64,000 bases of DNA from an uncultured Mycoplasmatota bacterium (GCA_900552495.1 URZY01000007.1:15181-79180); one strand, 5' to 3'; shown: positions 17,818-26,886, numbered from the stretch's first letter. Numbers and translations are program-made. The notes: generated by a model not told the origin, from the sequence alone.

Positions 17818-18123
17818 ATGATAGATATTAGAGTGAGAAATATAAATCTAAATGTTTTTCTTAACGAAGAAGAACAAAAATTATTAAAAGAAAAATCTAA
17901 TAAAGCCAGATTGACACAATCTGACTTTATTAGAAATTTAATTAATGAATATGATGATAACAATTTATCTAATTTTGATATAGAAAATATTAATCACGTT
18001 ATTTCATCAACTATTAATGATTTAAATAAACTTCGTGATACAATGTATAGACTGGGATATTATCAATTGGTTGAATTTTTAGATAGTATAATCGGTGAGC
18101 TATACAAGATCTATCAAAAGTAA
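17818..18123 (+). CDS. MobC-like relaxosome accessory protein
   Basis: 101 residues beginning with a ribbon-helix-helix pattern: the beta strand IRVRNINLNVFLNEEE, then helices with LTQSDFIRNLI. This is typical of mobilization proteins that bind oriT with the relaxase. The C-terminal half is helical. The start follows GGAAAGAAG. The relaxase gene is unexpectedly about 6 kb downstream, with cargo between them. Confidence 0.75.
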   Translation: MIDIRVRNINLNVFLNEEEQKLLKEKSNKARLTQSDFIRNLINEYDDNNLSNFDIENINHVISSTINDLNKLRDTMYRLGYYQLVEFLDSIIGELYKIYQK

Positions 18124-18147
18124 AAGAACAGATTTTTCTGTTCTTTT
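18122..18147. terminator. Convergent terminator, mobC / zinc-ribbon pair
   Basis: An 11-bp perfect stem AAAAGAACAGA/TCTGTTCTTTT with a TTTT loop. It is symmetric enough to act on both strands and contains the mobC stop. Confidence 0.75.
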
Positions 18148-18149
18148 AG

Positions 18150-18977
18150 TTAATTTATTAAAGTAAATTTGTAATCACAATTGTTTGAATTATAAATATG
18201 TACAGAACTATCTATTGATACATTATTATTCTTTGATGTCGTTGTAAATTTAAGCATTTCTTTTGAATTGTATGCTGTTCCATAATTTCCGTTTTGATAA
18301 CCTTCTCTATAATCAATCCATAAAAAGCATATATTTTCATTCATGTTAGTTGCTTCAACTTTATATTTTCCATCTGGCAAATAATAAAAAATAACATTCT
18401 TTTTTTCAAATTCCATATATTTACCATATTCACCAAGTTCATTATATTTTATGGTATATACAATTTCTTTGGGTTCTTCTTTAACTACTTCTTTTTCACT
18501 TTCGTCGCTACTGGTTTCATTATCAACAGAATCATCTTTAATAGGTACATTCTCTTCTTTATCAACAACATTTGATTGGGAACCATTATCTTCTGTTTCT
18601 ACATTTTCGACTGGAGTACAAATTATCCACACGAATAGTATTAATATTGGTAATACAATTCTAGCAATTTTTATATATTTTTCATCAATTTGACTAAACT
18701 TATCTTCTATTAAAGTATAGAAAACCTTAAATAAACTTAATCCAAATAATATAGCGAATATACCGGATACGATATCTTCAGTAAATGATGATAGATATAC
18801 TAATATTAGTAACCCACCAACACCATATAAAAACCCATTCCATATTTTACTAGCAAGGCCATCAATATCTCCAGGAGTTCTAACTGCTTTCATTTTTTCA
18901 TCATAAGGTGTTCCACATTTTGGACAATATACGTAATCATCCTTGTATTCTTTTTTACATTTTCTACATATCTTCAT
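18150..18977 (-). CDS. Zinc-ribbon membrane protein with extracytoplasmic domain
   Basis: 275 residues. An N-terminal zinc ribbon (CRKC and CPKCG) is followed by three or so membrane helices (about 48-125), an acidic Ser/Glu linker and an apparently beta-rich C-terminal domain. The topology puts the ribbon inside and the C-terminal domain outside. I do not know the function. It is co-oriented with, and nine bases after, a second zinc-ribbon gene; the pair is inserted between mobC and the rest of the cargo. Confidence 0.75.
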   Translation of the reverse strand: MKICRKCKKEYKDDYVYCPKCGTPYDEKMKAVRTPGDIDGLASKIWNGFLYGVGGLLILVYLSSFTEDIVSGIFAILFGLSLFKVFYTLIEDKFSQIDEKYIKIARIVLPILILFVWIICTPVENVETEDNGSQSNVVDKEENVPIKDDSVDNETSSDESEKEVVKEEPKEIVYTIKYNELGEYGKYMEFEKKNVIFYYLPDGKYKVEATNMNENICFLWIDYREGYQNGNYGTAYNSKEMLKFTTTSKNNNVSIDSSVHIYNSNNCDYKFTLIN

Positions 18978-18986
18978 AGAAACCTC

Positions 18987-19814
18987 CTATTTAAAATAAC
19001 TTTCTGGAATATCATAATTTGGTTTATCTTTTATAGTTTCTTGCAACTCTTTAGCAGCCGCCTCAATTTTTGGATTATAGTTTAAAACTGTTTCTTCTTC
19101 TTCTGGCTTTAAAAATGATTTTGGAACCGGAGTTGAAGATAAAACTCTTAATTGATCTACAATCATTTGTGCAGTATTAACAGAGTTATTATAAACCGAA
19201 CTTGATTGGTCAACTGTTTTTGATAATATCACTATTTCAGTATTAAAGCCTTTAATGTTTACATTAACACCTATATGATGACAGGTTGGTATTTCATCTG
19301 AGGTAGTAACTTGATTATTATTTCCTTTTGTAGTTGTTTTTCCTAATGCAGAACCACCAACAACTGCTCCAACCGGACCTAATATTAATCCACCAGCAAC
19401 AGCACCACCTAATGATGCATGCTTTTTAGATTTTTGATTATTAGTACCTGTTGTGTTTGTCACTGTTCTAAATCCATCATTTTTAACCATTTCTGCACCT
19501 TTAATATCAGAAAAAGGATAAGTTGTTCCATTAATTGAAACAATTCCTTCAGTTAAATTATAAGTGAAATTATTACCTATTGATTTCCATCTACTTGTAG
19601 CTATTCTATTAATTTCATTTTGTTTTGCTTTTTCAAGTTGAGCTAACTTGTTTTGAGCATTTTTGACTTTGGTATTATATTCTTTGTCTCTGTCTTTATG
19701 AATTTTTTTATCAACTTTTTCCAAATACTTTATAAACTTGGCTTGATTAATTCCACAATAACCGCAAAAAATATCATCATCATCAATCTTTTTTTGACAT
19801 TTTACACACTTCAT
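18987..19814 (-). CDS. Zinc-ribbon, coiled-coil, glycine-zipper protein
   Basis: 275 residues. N-terminal ribbon (CVKCQK, CGYCG), a charged coiled coil (about 28-65), a PH-like beta stretch (GIVSINGTTYPFSDI), then a glycine zipper of the form LGGAVAGGLILGPVGAVVGG that could insert into membranes. No catalytic motif is visible. With the downstream ribbon protein it forms a two-gene unit transcribed away from the HTH gene. Confidence 0.7.
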   Translation of the reverse strand: MKCVKCQKKIDDDDIFCGYCGINQAKFIKYLEKVDKKIHKDRDKEYNTKVKNAQNKLAQLEKAKQNEINRIATSRWKSIGNNFTYNLTEGIVSINGTTYPFSDIKGAEMVKNDGFRTVTNTTGTNNQKSKKHASLGGAVAGGLILGPVGAVVGGSALGKTTTKGNNNQVTTSDEIPTCHHIGVNVNIKGFNTEIVILSKTVDQSSSVYNNSVNTAQMIVDQLRVLSSTPVPKSFLKPEEEETVLNYNPKIEAAAKELQETIKDKPNYDIPESYFK

Positions 19815-19904
19815 AAACTCACTCCTTAATTATTTAAATTATATCATATTTTATAAAAATTAATATACAAATTAGGACAAAAAGTTTACTTATTTATTTT
19901 TTTC

Positions 19905-19917
19905 ATTGTGGGACAAT
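19905..19917. promoter_or_regulatory. Palindrome in divergent promoter region, candidate operator
   Basis: ATTGT-GGG-ACAAT lies between the zinc-ribbon pair and the HTH gene, 18 bases before the HTH start. It could be bound by that HTH protein. The evidence is position and symmetry only. Confidence 0.4.
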
Positions 19918-19934
19918 AATTATAGGTGATGCAA

Positions 19935-20189
19935 ATGATTGATAAATACAAGAAATATAATCCTGAATTCAAAGCAATTATTTGTAATAATATTAAAAAC
20001 TTTCGTAAAGAAAAAGGCATGAGATTAATGGATTTGGCTGAAATTTTAGATATATCTCCTGAATATTTAAAAAGAATAGAATCTCCAAATGATGAAAAAA
20101 AGAATTGCTCATTATCCTTACTTTATAAAATATCAATAATTCTTGACAAGAAACTTGATGATTTTTTAATAGACAATAGAAATAGCTAA
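19935..20189 (+). CDS. XRE-type HTH regulator
   Basis: 84 residues consisting of one helix-turn-helix (NIKNFRKEKGMRLMDLAEIL, then PEYLKRIES) of the Cro/CI type. The start at ATG 19935 is six bases after AGGTGA; the GTG at 19926 lies within the RBS. It is immediately upstream of the STAND NTPase but separated from it by a terminator and a new promoter, so it could be a regulator of the cargo. Confidence 0.8.
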   Translation: MIDKYKKYNPEFKAIICNNIKNFRKEKGMRLMDLAEILDISPEYLKRIESPNDEKKNCSLSLLYKISIILDKKLDDFLIDNRNS

Positions 20190-20202
20190 CGCTATTTTTT
20201 TT
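20181..20202 (+). terminator. Terminator of the HTH gene
   Basis: AATAGC/GCTATT stem with a TAAC loop and a run of eight T's; the stop codon forms the loop. Confidence 0.7.
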
Positions 20203-20209
20203 ATTTTCA

Positions 20210-20238
20210 TTGAATAGACTTAAAAAAATCTATATAAT
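20210..20238 (+). promoter_or_regulatory. Sigma-A promoter of the STAND NTPase
   Basis: TTGAAT (20210-20215), 17-base spacer and perfect TATAAT (20233-20238), followed by an AAGGAGG RBS before the ATG at 20268. Confidence 0.75.
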
Positions 20239-20267
20239 AATAAATAAATTATATAAGGAGGTATAAT

Positions 20268-23200
20268 ATGTCTAAATTTATAGAAATACAAAGCTCAATT
20301 TTAAGTCTAGGACCTGGAGAATATCAACGTCTTTGTTCTACATATGCCATTCAAAAATACAATCTTAATAACATGCATGATATAGGCAGTAAAGAAGGTA
20401 CTAATAAAACAACAATAGGAATTCCAGATTCATATTCAGTTGATGATAACGGTAAATATATATTACTAATGTATGGTACTGTTGAAAAAAAATCAGTTTC
20501 AAAGTTAACAACAGATATTATAGATGCTGCAAACGGCAAAAAGACAGGACTAATAAAAAAGCAAATAAAAGAAATCATATGTTTTCATACTAACACAAAT
20601 ATAAAGCCAGGAGAATATAACAAATTGGTTAATTTAATCCCAGATATTAAAATTACTTTAATTGATATTGACTCTTTAGCACATGATATAGATGAAAACT
20701 ATCATAATATTGCAAATGATTATTTAAACATTCCTATAGATACAAATCAAATTAGTGATATAAATACATTTATTGAGCGTTATGATAAGAATTCTATAAA
20801 CGCCCCATTAAACATTGATTTTGTATATAGAAAAGATAAAGATACAATTTACAAAAATGCATTGGATTCAAAAATGACAATAGTTACTGGAAAACCAGGT
20901 ACTGGGAAAACAAAAATATCTTTAGAAGTTCTAAAAAAACTTGAAAAAAATGAAAACTATTCTTCACTATGTATTAGAATAAATGGATTAGAGCTCTACA
21001 ATGATATCAAGACGGCCATAAAAAATGATAAAAATTATATTATATTTTTTGACGATATTAATAATCTTAATGGTTTAATGTCTGTGGTTGATTTAATTGT
21101 AACTAATAAAAATGAAAATATTAAAATACTAGCAACAGTTAGAGATTATTTGTTAGATGAAGTATTAAAAAAACTTAATTTACTAATAGAGCCAAGTGTA
21201 TGCATCTTAAATAAAATGAATGATTCGGAAATTATTAATATTTTAGAAAATACATATAATGTCAAAAATAAAGAATGGCAACAAAAAATTCTAAAGATAT
21301 CTAATGGTAATCCACGATTAGCAATAATGAGTTTTATTTCAGTTAGAGACGGAAAAATAGACTCTCTAAATAGTGTTTATGATATTTTTAAAAATTATTA
21401 TGATAATGTAATTAATTATAAAAAACTATCTGATTATGAAATAAAAGTTCTGTTTTATATAGCTTTGTTATCACCAATTAGTACATCAAACGAAATTGTA
21501 AGTAATTATCTAAAAGAATTGGAAATATTTAATATAGAAACATTTAAAAAATTAAGAGATATGGAATTAATTGATTATTTTAATGATGATGCTTTAAAAA
21601 TATGTGATCAAAATTTTTCTAATTATTTAGTATATAAGTATTTGATAATAGATAAGACTATTAATATTTCGAATTTATTAAAACAAGTATACCCTAATTT
21701 TATTAACAAATTTATAAATGTTATAAATATGATAAATGAACAATTTTATGATGCCAACACACTTAATTATATAACACAAGAAATAGATACTGTTTGGAAT
21801 GAAGAACCATATAATAGTGACTGGAAATTTGTAGATTATTTCCATAATGTTAATGTATCAAAAGCATTACTAAAAATTAAAAATAAAATTGAAAGTTATG
21901 CTAAAGAAGAAATGCCTGAGGAAATAAAATATAAAAACAATGTATATTTAAGTGATAATCTATTAAGTTTAATATCTGATTTCAAAGATACTGAATATTT
22001 AAAATTGTCTTTTGAATTATTATTATCATATCTTGAAAAAAGACCTAGTTTATATAATGAAATATGTAAAAGTATAAAGGATTATTGGCTAATAACAAAT
22101 CCATATCCAGATTTTTTGTTAGAAACAGAAATTATTAACGTATTGTTTTCAAAGTATAAAACAACAACTATAATTAAAATGAGAGAAATATATAAAATTT
22201 TATTAGAACAATCTTTATTATATTGTTTAGAATTAGAGTTTCATATTAGCAAACAAGGAAATACTCCAAGAACTATTAATTTCATTACAATAAAATTACA
22301 AGAGAATGATAAAATTTTCTCATTTAGAAAACACCTATATGATATAGTATTTCAATTGTGCAATGAAGACGAAACTAATTATAATATATTATTAAATGAG
22401 TCAATTTGGTTCTACGATGAAGATCAAAAAGCAATATTGGAAAATGATATAAAATATTTAGACGAAAAGTTCTTTGTAACATGGGATAATATATCAATAA
22501 TACAAGGTAAAATACTATTTTTATTAAAAGAAAAATGTCAAAAGCTTAATATAGAACCACCAACTTCATTAGAAAAATATAAAGAATGTCCAGAGTTTCT
22601 AATAATTAATATGTTCGAGAAATATGATTATGATGAAAAAAACGATGAATTATTGTGCTACTTAGAAAATAAGAGTCAAGATTGCTATAACACGATATTT
22701 CTAATACTTAAAAAGGTTGAAGAATATAATATAAATGTTGATAGTTGGAAAATACATAATTCATTAGACCTATTATTTAAACAAGTATTAGAAAAAGATA
22801 CAACTTTATTTGAAGAAATATTTATTTTATATTTAGAATCAGATTGCCCTTTTACGAATGGGTTATTCTTTATTAGAAATCTTGTAGATAAAAATATACT
22901 AGAAAAAACATTAGACAATATAATAAAAAGCAGTACATCGAAAAAACACTATTTATTATCTTGTATACTAAATAATTATTATGATGAAAAATATATGCTA
23001 GTAGTAAAAGATTTTATAAAAAATCAAAAAACTATGAATAAATATACTTTATCAATTGAAGCTATTTTTGAATACTCTAAATATAATGAAGATTTATTAG
23101 AAAACTACACTAAAGACATATTAACTGAAAATGATTTTGGATTATATTCTAGTTTTACAAATTCATTTGTTGATAAAGAGTTTGTTGAAACTATATACAA

Positions 23201-23885
23201 TGCTTTTGATAATAAAAAAACACTTGAAGAATTATATTTAAAATCTATAAAATGTCATAGTGATTACAATGGGAATATGGGATTTTTATTATGTATAAAT
23301 AATTACGATTTTTTAAATAAAATACTTGAAACAGAATCATATGATCATACTGGAAAAATAAGAAATATTGTAAAAAGCATATGGAAACATGCTAAACATA
23401 AAGACATTATCTCATATAATTATGATAAAATAGTTGAGTCTAATTTCGGATATTTACGATTACATAGGTTATTCGATTTTGATAATGAAGAAAATATAAA
23501 AAAGAATCAATTAGAATGGTTTAAAGAGAAAATATTAGAAATTAAAGAAGATAAAGATAAAATTTATTATTTATTTTATGTAATTGGTGATAAAGAAAAT
23601 TGTTTAAAAAAAGAATTAATTCTTTTTCTATTAGATAACACAAGTAATATTGAAATATTTAAACAAATAAGTTTCTTTTCGCATTCGGAATCATGGAGCG
23701 GAAGCAGAATTCCAAATATCGAACGAAAAATTGAATTTATTCAATCAATATTAAGTGAGATAAAAGCCAAAAATGATTTGATATACATGGAACATATAGA
23801 GTATTTAAATGAAAGAATAAAACTTTATAAAAAAGAAATTAAAAGAACTCAAATAGAAGAATACATAGATGATTTTCTTAATTAA
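20268..23885 (+). CDS. Large STAND-type NTPase, Avs-like candidate defence protein
   Basis: 1205 residues. An N-terminal domain (about 1-150) contains GIPDSYSVDDNGKYILLMYG, which resembles the PD-(D/E)xK nuclease-like heads of some Avs proteins. A P-loop NTPase follows: Walker A TGKPGTGKTK (about 207-216), Walker B IIFFDDI (about 258-264), an Arg-bearing ILATVRD and SNGNPRLAI, as in STAND ATPases. The remaining 700 residues look like helical repeats suited to sensing a ligand. Avs proteins bind phage proteins and activate their N-terminal effector; that role here is inference. The strong own promoter, mobilizable-element context and size all fit a defence cargo gene. No partner is required. 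Confidence 0.7.
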   Translation: MSKFIEIQSSILSLGPGEYQRLCSTYAIQKYNLNNMHDIGSKEGTNKTTIGIPDSYSVDDNGKYILLMYGTVEKKSVSKLTTDIIDAANGKKTGLIKKQIKEIICFHTNTNIKPGEYNKLVNLIPDIKITLIDIDSLAHDIDENYHNIANDYLNIPIDTNQISDINTFIERYDKNSINAPLNIDFVYRKDKDTIYKNALDSKMTIVTGKPGTGKTKISLEVLKKLEKNENYSSLCIRINGLELYNDIKTAIKNDKNYIIFFDDINNLNGLMSVVDLIVTNKNENIKILATVRDYLLDEVLKKLNLLIEPSVCILNKMNDSEIINILENTYNVKNKEWQQKILKISNGNPRLAIMSFISVRDGKIDSLNSVYDIFKNYYDNVINYKKLSDYEIKVLFYIALLSPISTSNEIVSNYLKELEIFNIETFKKLRDMELIDYFNDDALKICDQNFSNYLVYKYLIIDKTINISNLLKQVYPNFINKFINVINMINEQFYDANTLNYITQEIDTVWNEEPYNSDWKFVDYFHNVNVSKALLKIKNKIESYAKEEMPEEIKYKNNVYLSDNLLSLISDFKDTEYLKLSFELLLSYLEKRPSLYNEICKSIKDYWLITNPYPDFLLETEIINVLFSKYKTTTIIKMREIYKILLEQSLLYCLELEFHISKQGNTPRTINFITIKLQENDKIFSFRKHLYDIVFQLCNEDETNYNILLNESIWFYDEDQKAILENDIKYLDEKFFVTWDNISIIQGKILFLLKEKCQKLNIEPPTSLEKYKECPEFLIINMFEKYDYDEKNDELLCYLENKSQDCYNTIFLILKKVEEYNINVDSWKIHNSLDLLFKQVLEKDTTLFEEIFILYLESDCPFTNGLFFIRNLVDKNILEKTLDNIIKSSTSKKHYLLSCILNNYYDEKYMLVVKDFIKNQKTMNKYTLSIEAIFEYSKYNEDLLENYTKDILTENDFGLYSSFTNSFVDKEFVETIYNAFDNKKTLEELYLKSIKCHSDYNGNMGFLLCINNYDFLNKILETESYDHTGKIRNIVKSIWKHAKHKDIISYNYDKIVESNFGYLRLHRLFDFDNEENIKKNQLEWFKEKILEIKEDKDKIYYLFYVIGDKENCLKKELILFLLDNTSNIEIFKQISFFSHSESWSGSRIPNIERKIEFIQSILSEIKAKNDLIYMEHIEYLNERIKLYKKEIKRTQIEEYIDDFLN

Positions 23886-23926
23886 GAATTAATATTAATT
23901 TAAAAAGATAATTTGTTATACTTCCA

Positions 23927-23955
23927 TTGAAAAAATATAGAAATTCATATATAAT
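23927..23955 (+). promoter_or_regulatory. Sigma-A promoter of the relaxase leader RNA
   Basis: TTGAAA (23927-23932), 17-base spacer and perfect TATAAT (23950-23955). Confidence 0.75.
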
Positions 23956-23961
23956 GTTCAT

Positions 23962-24071
23962 AGAAAGAGAGCAAGTTCGTAAGCTGTAGTTTAACTGCTC
24001 CAAATTAATAGGAAACTCGGAAATTAACTTCTGAGAGTAATAAATGCTAACTAGAAATAGTTAGTTTTTTT
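23962..24071 (+). ncRNA. Structured leader RNA or small RNA before the relaxase
   Basis: Between the promoter and the relaxase RBS lies about 110 nt of non-coding RNA that can fold into three hairpins: GAGC(A)AGTT with AACTGCTC, CTCGGAA with TTCTGAG, and a final terminator. It matches no riboswitch or T-box that I recognise. Either it is an attenuator that controls the relaxase or a self-standing sRNA. Confidence 0.5.
24047..24071 (+). terminator. Intrinsic terminator directly upstream of the relaxase
   Basis: CTAACTA/TAGTTAG with a GAAA tetraloop and seven T's, ending ten bases before the relaxase RBS. No other promoter is visible after it. Confidence 0.8.
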
Positions 24072-24094
24072 GTTATGTAAAGGAGTTGATTTAT

Positions 24095-25293
24095 GTGTTA
24101 AAGACAGAAACAAAAGAATTAAAAATAAGTGATAAACTAAAAAGACAAATTGATATGATTGGTAGATTTACCAATACTACTCCAGTTATAAATAATGGAT
24201 GTGTTAAAAATATAATTGGTACTAATGTTGCCTATGTTATGCCACATATCATAGTTATTAAGAATAATAAATACCTAATGTTTGATGAATGCGATGTTGT
24301 TTATATAAATACATTTAATAATAAAATAGAATTTAAAGATTTAGATTATAAAAAGAAAATGACCGAAGTTTATAAAAAACAAGTTGATGACTTAGAATTA
24401 ATTGTTCCTAATTTTATAGTTTGTAGTGCTATTATTCATTACGATGAGACTAGTCCGCATATGCATGTTGTTGGTGTACCTATTAAGTATAACTGTAAAA
24501 ACGGTATGTCTATTCAAGTAGGAAAAACAGATGTTTTCACAAGAGAATCATTAAGAAAAATACAAGATAAAATGAGAACACTATGTATTGAAGAATACAA
24601 TAATGAATATAATTTGTCTTCAACTTTAAAGAAAAAGTTAAAAGGAAGAAATCGAGATATTCGTATATCAAATATGAATAATTATCAAGAAACAAAAGAT
24701 TTAATCGAAAAGAATCAAAAAATATTGATTCAATAAATAACAAATCTTTAGAATTAGAAAAAGAAAATTTAAATATAAAAGATAAAATAACCACATTAAA
24801 AAAAGCACCACTTACTAAAGATAGTTATTTAATATCCAGTGAAGATAAACAAAAAATTGAAAGTTATATTGATAAAATTAATAAAGTTAATGAAGAATAT
24901 CGTAATATAAAAGAACTATCTTCTTCATTAAATAGTTTAAGTCAAACAATAAAAGAAGATAAAGAAACAATCAAAATACTAACTGAAAATCACAAATCAT
25001 TAGAATTACGTGTTAGTAATTTAACTTCTAAAAATAGTAAGCAAGAAGAAAGAATTGATGAACTAAGAAAAGATAATTTCAATCTTAAATATAGAGTTCA
25101 ACAACTAGAAGAATTTTTTAATAGGTTAATTAAATTAATAAAAAATATGTTTAAACGTAGTGACAAAAAAGAACAATATGCAGAGTTTGCTAATGATTTA
25201 TATAGACACCAAATTATTAGTGATAAAACTATGGATGATATTAGAATTGCATATAATACTAAAACAAAAGAAAAAGATGATTTTGAGTTATAA
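24095..25293 (+). pseudogene. MobV-type relaxase interrupted by one-base frameshift
   Basis: The first segment (to a TAA at 24734-24736) has the Mob/Pre signature IIHYDETSPHMHVVGV, with the two-His metal-binding motif, and KGRN near its end. At the A6 run 24717-24722 the frame is lost; the next frame continues without a stop from 24721 to 25293 and encodes the coiled-coil tail expected for MobV (LELEKENLNIKDKI). One extra A restores a protein of about 400 residues. The GTG at 24095 is nine bases after AAGGAG and is preferred over TTG 24086. It could be a true mutation, transcript slippage or an assembly error. Confidence 0.75.
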
Positions 25294-25302
25294 CACTCAT
25301 TA

Positions 25303-26172
25303 TCATCTTTTTATCTTATTATAAATTAAATAAAATATCATCATTCCAAAAGTACATATTATTAAATCATCTATATCTAATACACCAACTTTAAAAACAA
25401 ATTGAAATAGTTCAATCAATAATATAATAGTAACTGATAAAGCAAAATTAAATTTAAACTTTTTAACTTTAAATAGTTCTATAATAAAATATTCCAATGG
25501 CATAAACACTAACAAGTTACCAAATATATTAATTATTATAGAATAAATATTGCCCTTATTAATTACATCAATAATTGATTTAAATGGTATTAAATTATAA
25601 CTATTAATACTACTATATCTAGCAAAAATAACCATATTAAACAACAATATTATATAATATACAAATATTATTATTTGAGAAAGTTTTTTAACTTTCTCTT
25701 TATCTTCAATTTTTTCAACATAATTATTTCCATATATTTTATTACCAATAATTACAAAAATAGAAGCAATTACCATAATAAATAGTCTAACAAAATAATT
25801 CAATTCAACATTTGGATCATACTCAAATTTTAAATAAAACAAGAATGACAAAATTGATAATACATAAAAGAATACTACAAGTTTAAATTGAATATTAAAT
25901 CTATTCTTTTTAGTAATCTCATTATATTCAAGTAATTGTTCAATATTATCTTTGGGTTTCTTGTTTTCTTCACCATTCAATAATTCTGATACTTCAATAT
26001 TTAATTCTTTTGATAATGGAAGAAGTAAAGATATATCGGGAGTACCTCTACCAGTTTCCCATCTTGAAATTGCTTTTTCTGTCACAAATAACTTTTCTGC
26101 TAATTCATCTTGAGTAATTCCTAATTCTTTTCTTTTTTGTTTTATGAAATTAGAAATTTTATTTAGATCCAT
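25303..26172 (-). CDS. HTH regulator fused to VanZ-like membrane domain
   Basis: About 289 residues. An N-terminal XRE helix-turn-helix (ISNFIKQKRKELGITQDEL, then EKAISRWETGRG), a linker, and five or six membrane helices ending in a VanZ-type region (NLIPF, then GNLLVFMPLEYF and DIDDLI). VanZ proteins can lower teicoplanin susceptibility, and the family is widespread. A DNA-binding protein held in the membrane suggests signal-responsive repression. ATG 26172 follows AGGTGAT. It overlaps the upstream membrane gene by 14 bases. Confidence 0.82.
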   Translation of the reverse strand: MDLNKISNFIKQKRKELGITQDELAEKLFVTEKAISRWETGRGTPDISLLLPLSKELNIEVSELLNGEENKKPKDNIEQLLEYNEITKKNRFNIQFKLVVFFYVLSILSFLFYLKFEYDPNVELNYFVRLFIMVIASIFVIIGNKIYGNNYVEKIEDKEKVKKLSQIIIFVYYIILLFNMVIFARYSSINSYNLIPFKSIIDVINKGNIYSIIINIFGNLLVFMPLEYFIIELFKVKKFKFNFALSVTIILLIELFQFVFKVGVLDIDDLIICTFGMMIFYLIYNKIKR

Positions 26173-26806
26173 TTTTATCACCTACCAATTCGCAGTTATG
26201 TGTTTCTAAATATGCTTCATATTCATCATGTGTTTTTTCATTTCGTTCGTTATAAGATATATTTATTATACCACTAATATTTAAAATCTCATAATGCTTA
26301 CCTATACTATAATGAAAACTATCCATAGCACCAGCAGAAAATGAATATACTTCGTAATTATTATCACAATAATAGTGCATATCATCATATATGTCATTCA
26401 TACCACTTTCTTCGTCTAATCCTGTACCAAATGCTAGTAGAAAGGCAAAAAATAATGGCAAGAAAAATATATAACCAAATATTACTACCAAGACTGAAAT
26501 AATTTTTATAGAATGTTTTTCCATAAATCCTGTTATACATAATAATATGATATTAGAAAAAGCAAAAAAGCATTGTAGTGTATTTTTAGAAAATAACCAT
26601 ATTAATAAATAAACAGTAATTATTAATGTTTTATATTTTATTCTCTTCCTAAAAACAATTAAAATAATTGCATTTACTATTATTAGAGCAAACATGAATA
26701 TTTGATATAACAATCCATAAATTTTTAAACTCTCTAAAAACAAATTATAAATTATAAACAACATTAGCATGGCCAAAGCATAATAATCAATGAAGTTTTT
26801 CCTCAT
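26159..26806 (-). CDS. Hypothetical membrane protein
   Basis: 215 residues with four or five hydrophobic helices in the first 125, then a soluble acidic C-terminal part (about 130-215). No family is recognised. Overlap with the HTH-VanZ gene indicates translational coupling, so the two probably work together. Confidence 0.7.
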   Translation of the reverse strand: MRKNFIDYYALAMLMLFIIYNLFLESLKIYGLLYQIFMFALIIVNAIILIVFRKRIKYKTLIITVYLLIWLFSKNTLQCFFAFSNIILLCITGFMEKHSIKIISVLVVIFGYIFFLPLFFAFLLAFGTGLDEESGMNDIYDDMHYYCDNNYEVYSFSAGAMDSFHYSIGKHYEILNISGIINISYNERNEKTHDEYEAYLETHNCELVGDKNGSK

Positions 26807-26862
26807 AAAAAGCCCTTCTTTCTAAAACAATCTTATTATAATTGCAAAAAGAAGTCACCCTA

Positions 26863-26878
26863 TGAATCGTAGGATTCA
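26863..26878. promoter_or_regulatory. Inverted repeat in divergent promoter region
   Basis: TGAATC-GTAG-GATTCA, six-base arms, sits between the membrane/HTH-VanZ operon and the divergent small gene, just upstream of the latter's -10. It is a candidate operator for the HTH-VanZ protein. Confidence 0.45.
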
Positions 26879-26886
26879 AATAAATA

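Larger units (their letters stand above)
15040..25293. mobile_element. Integrative mobilizable element (approximate limits)
   Basis: The block contains a large serine recombinase, small accessory genes, a candidate oriT, a ribbon-helix-helix MobC-like gene and a MobV relaxase, but no conjugation machinery, which is the make-up of an element mobilized in trans. Its cargo includes a zinc-ribbon gene pair, an HTH regulator and a large STAND NTPase. It is more AT-rich than its surroundings. I could not find attachment-site repeats, so both ends are approximate; the right end could extend to about 27260. Confidence 0.65.

Noticed and set aside
23962..24071. T-box or known riboswitch before the relaxase
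   Set aside because: No T-box sequence (AGGGTGGNACCGCG-like) and no recognisable ligand core; it is left as an unassigned RNA.
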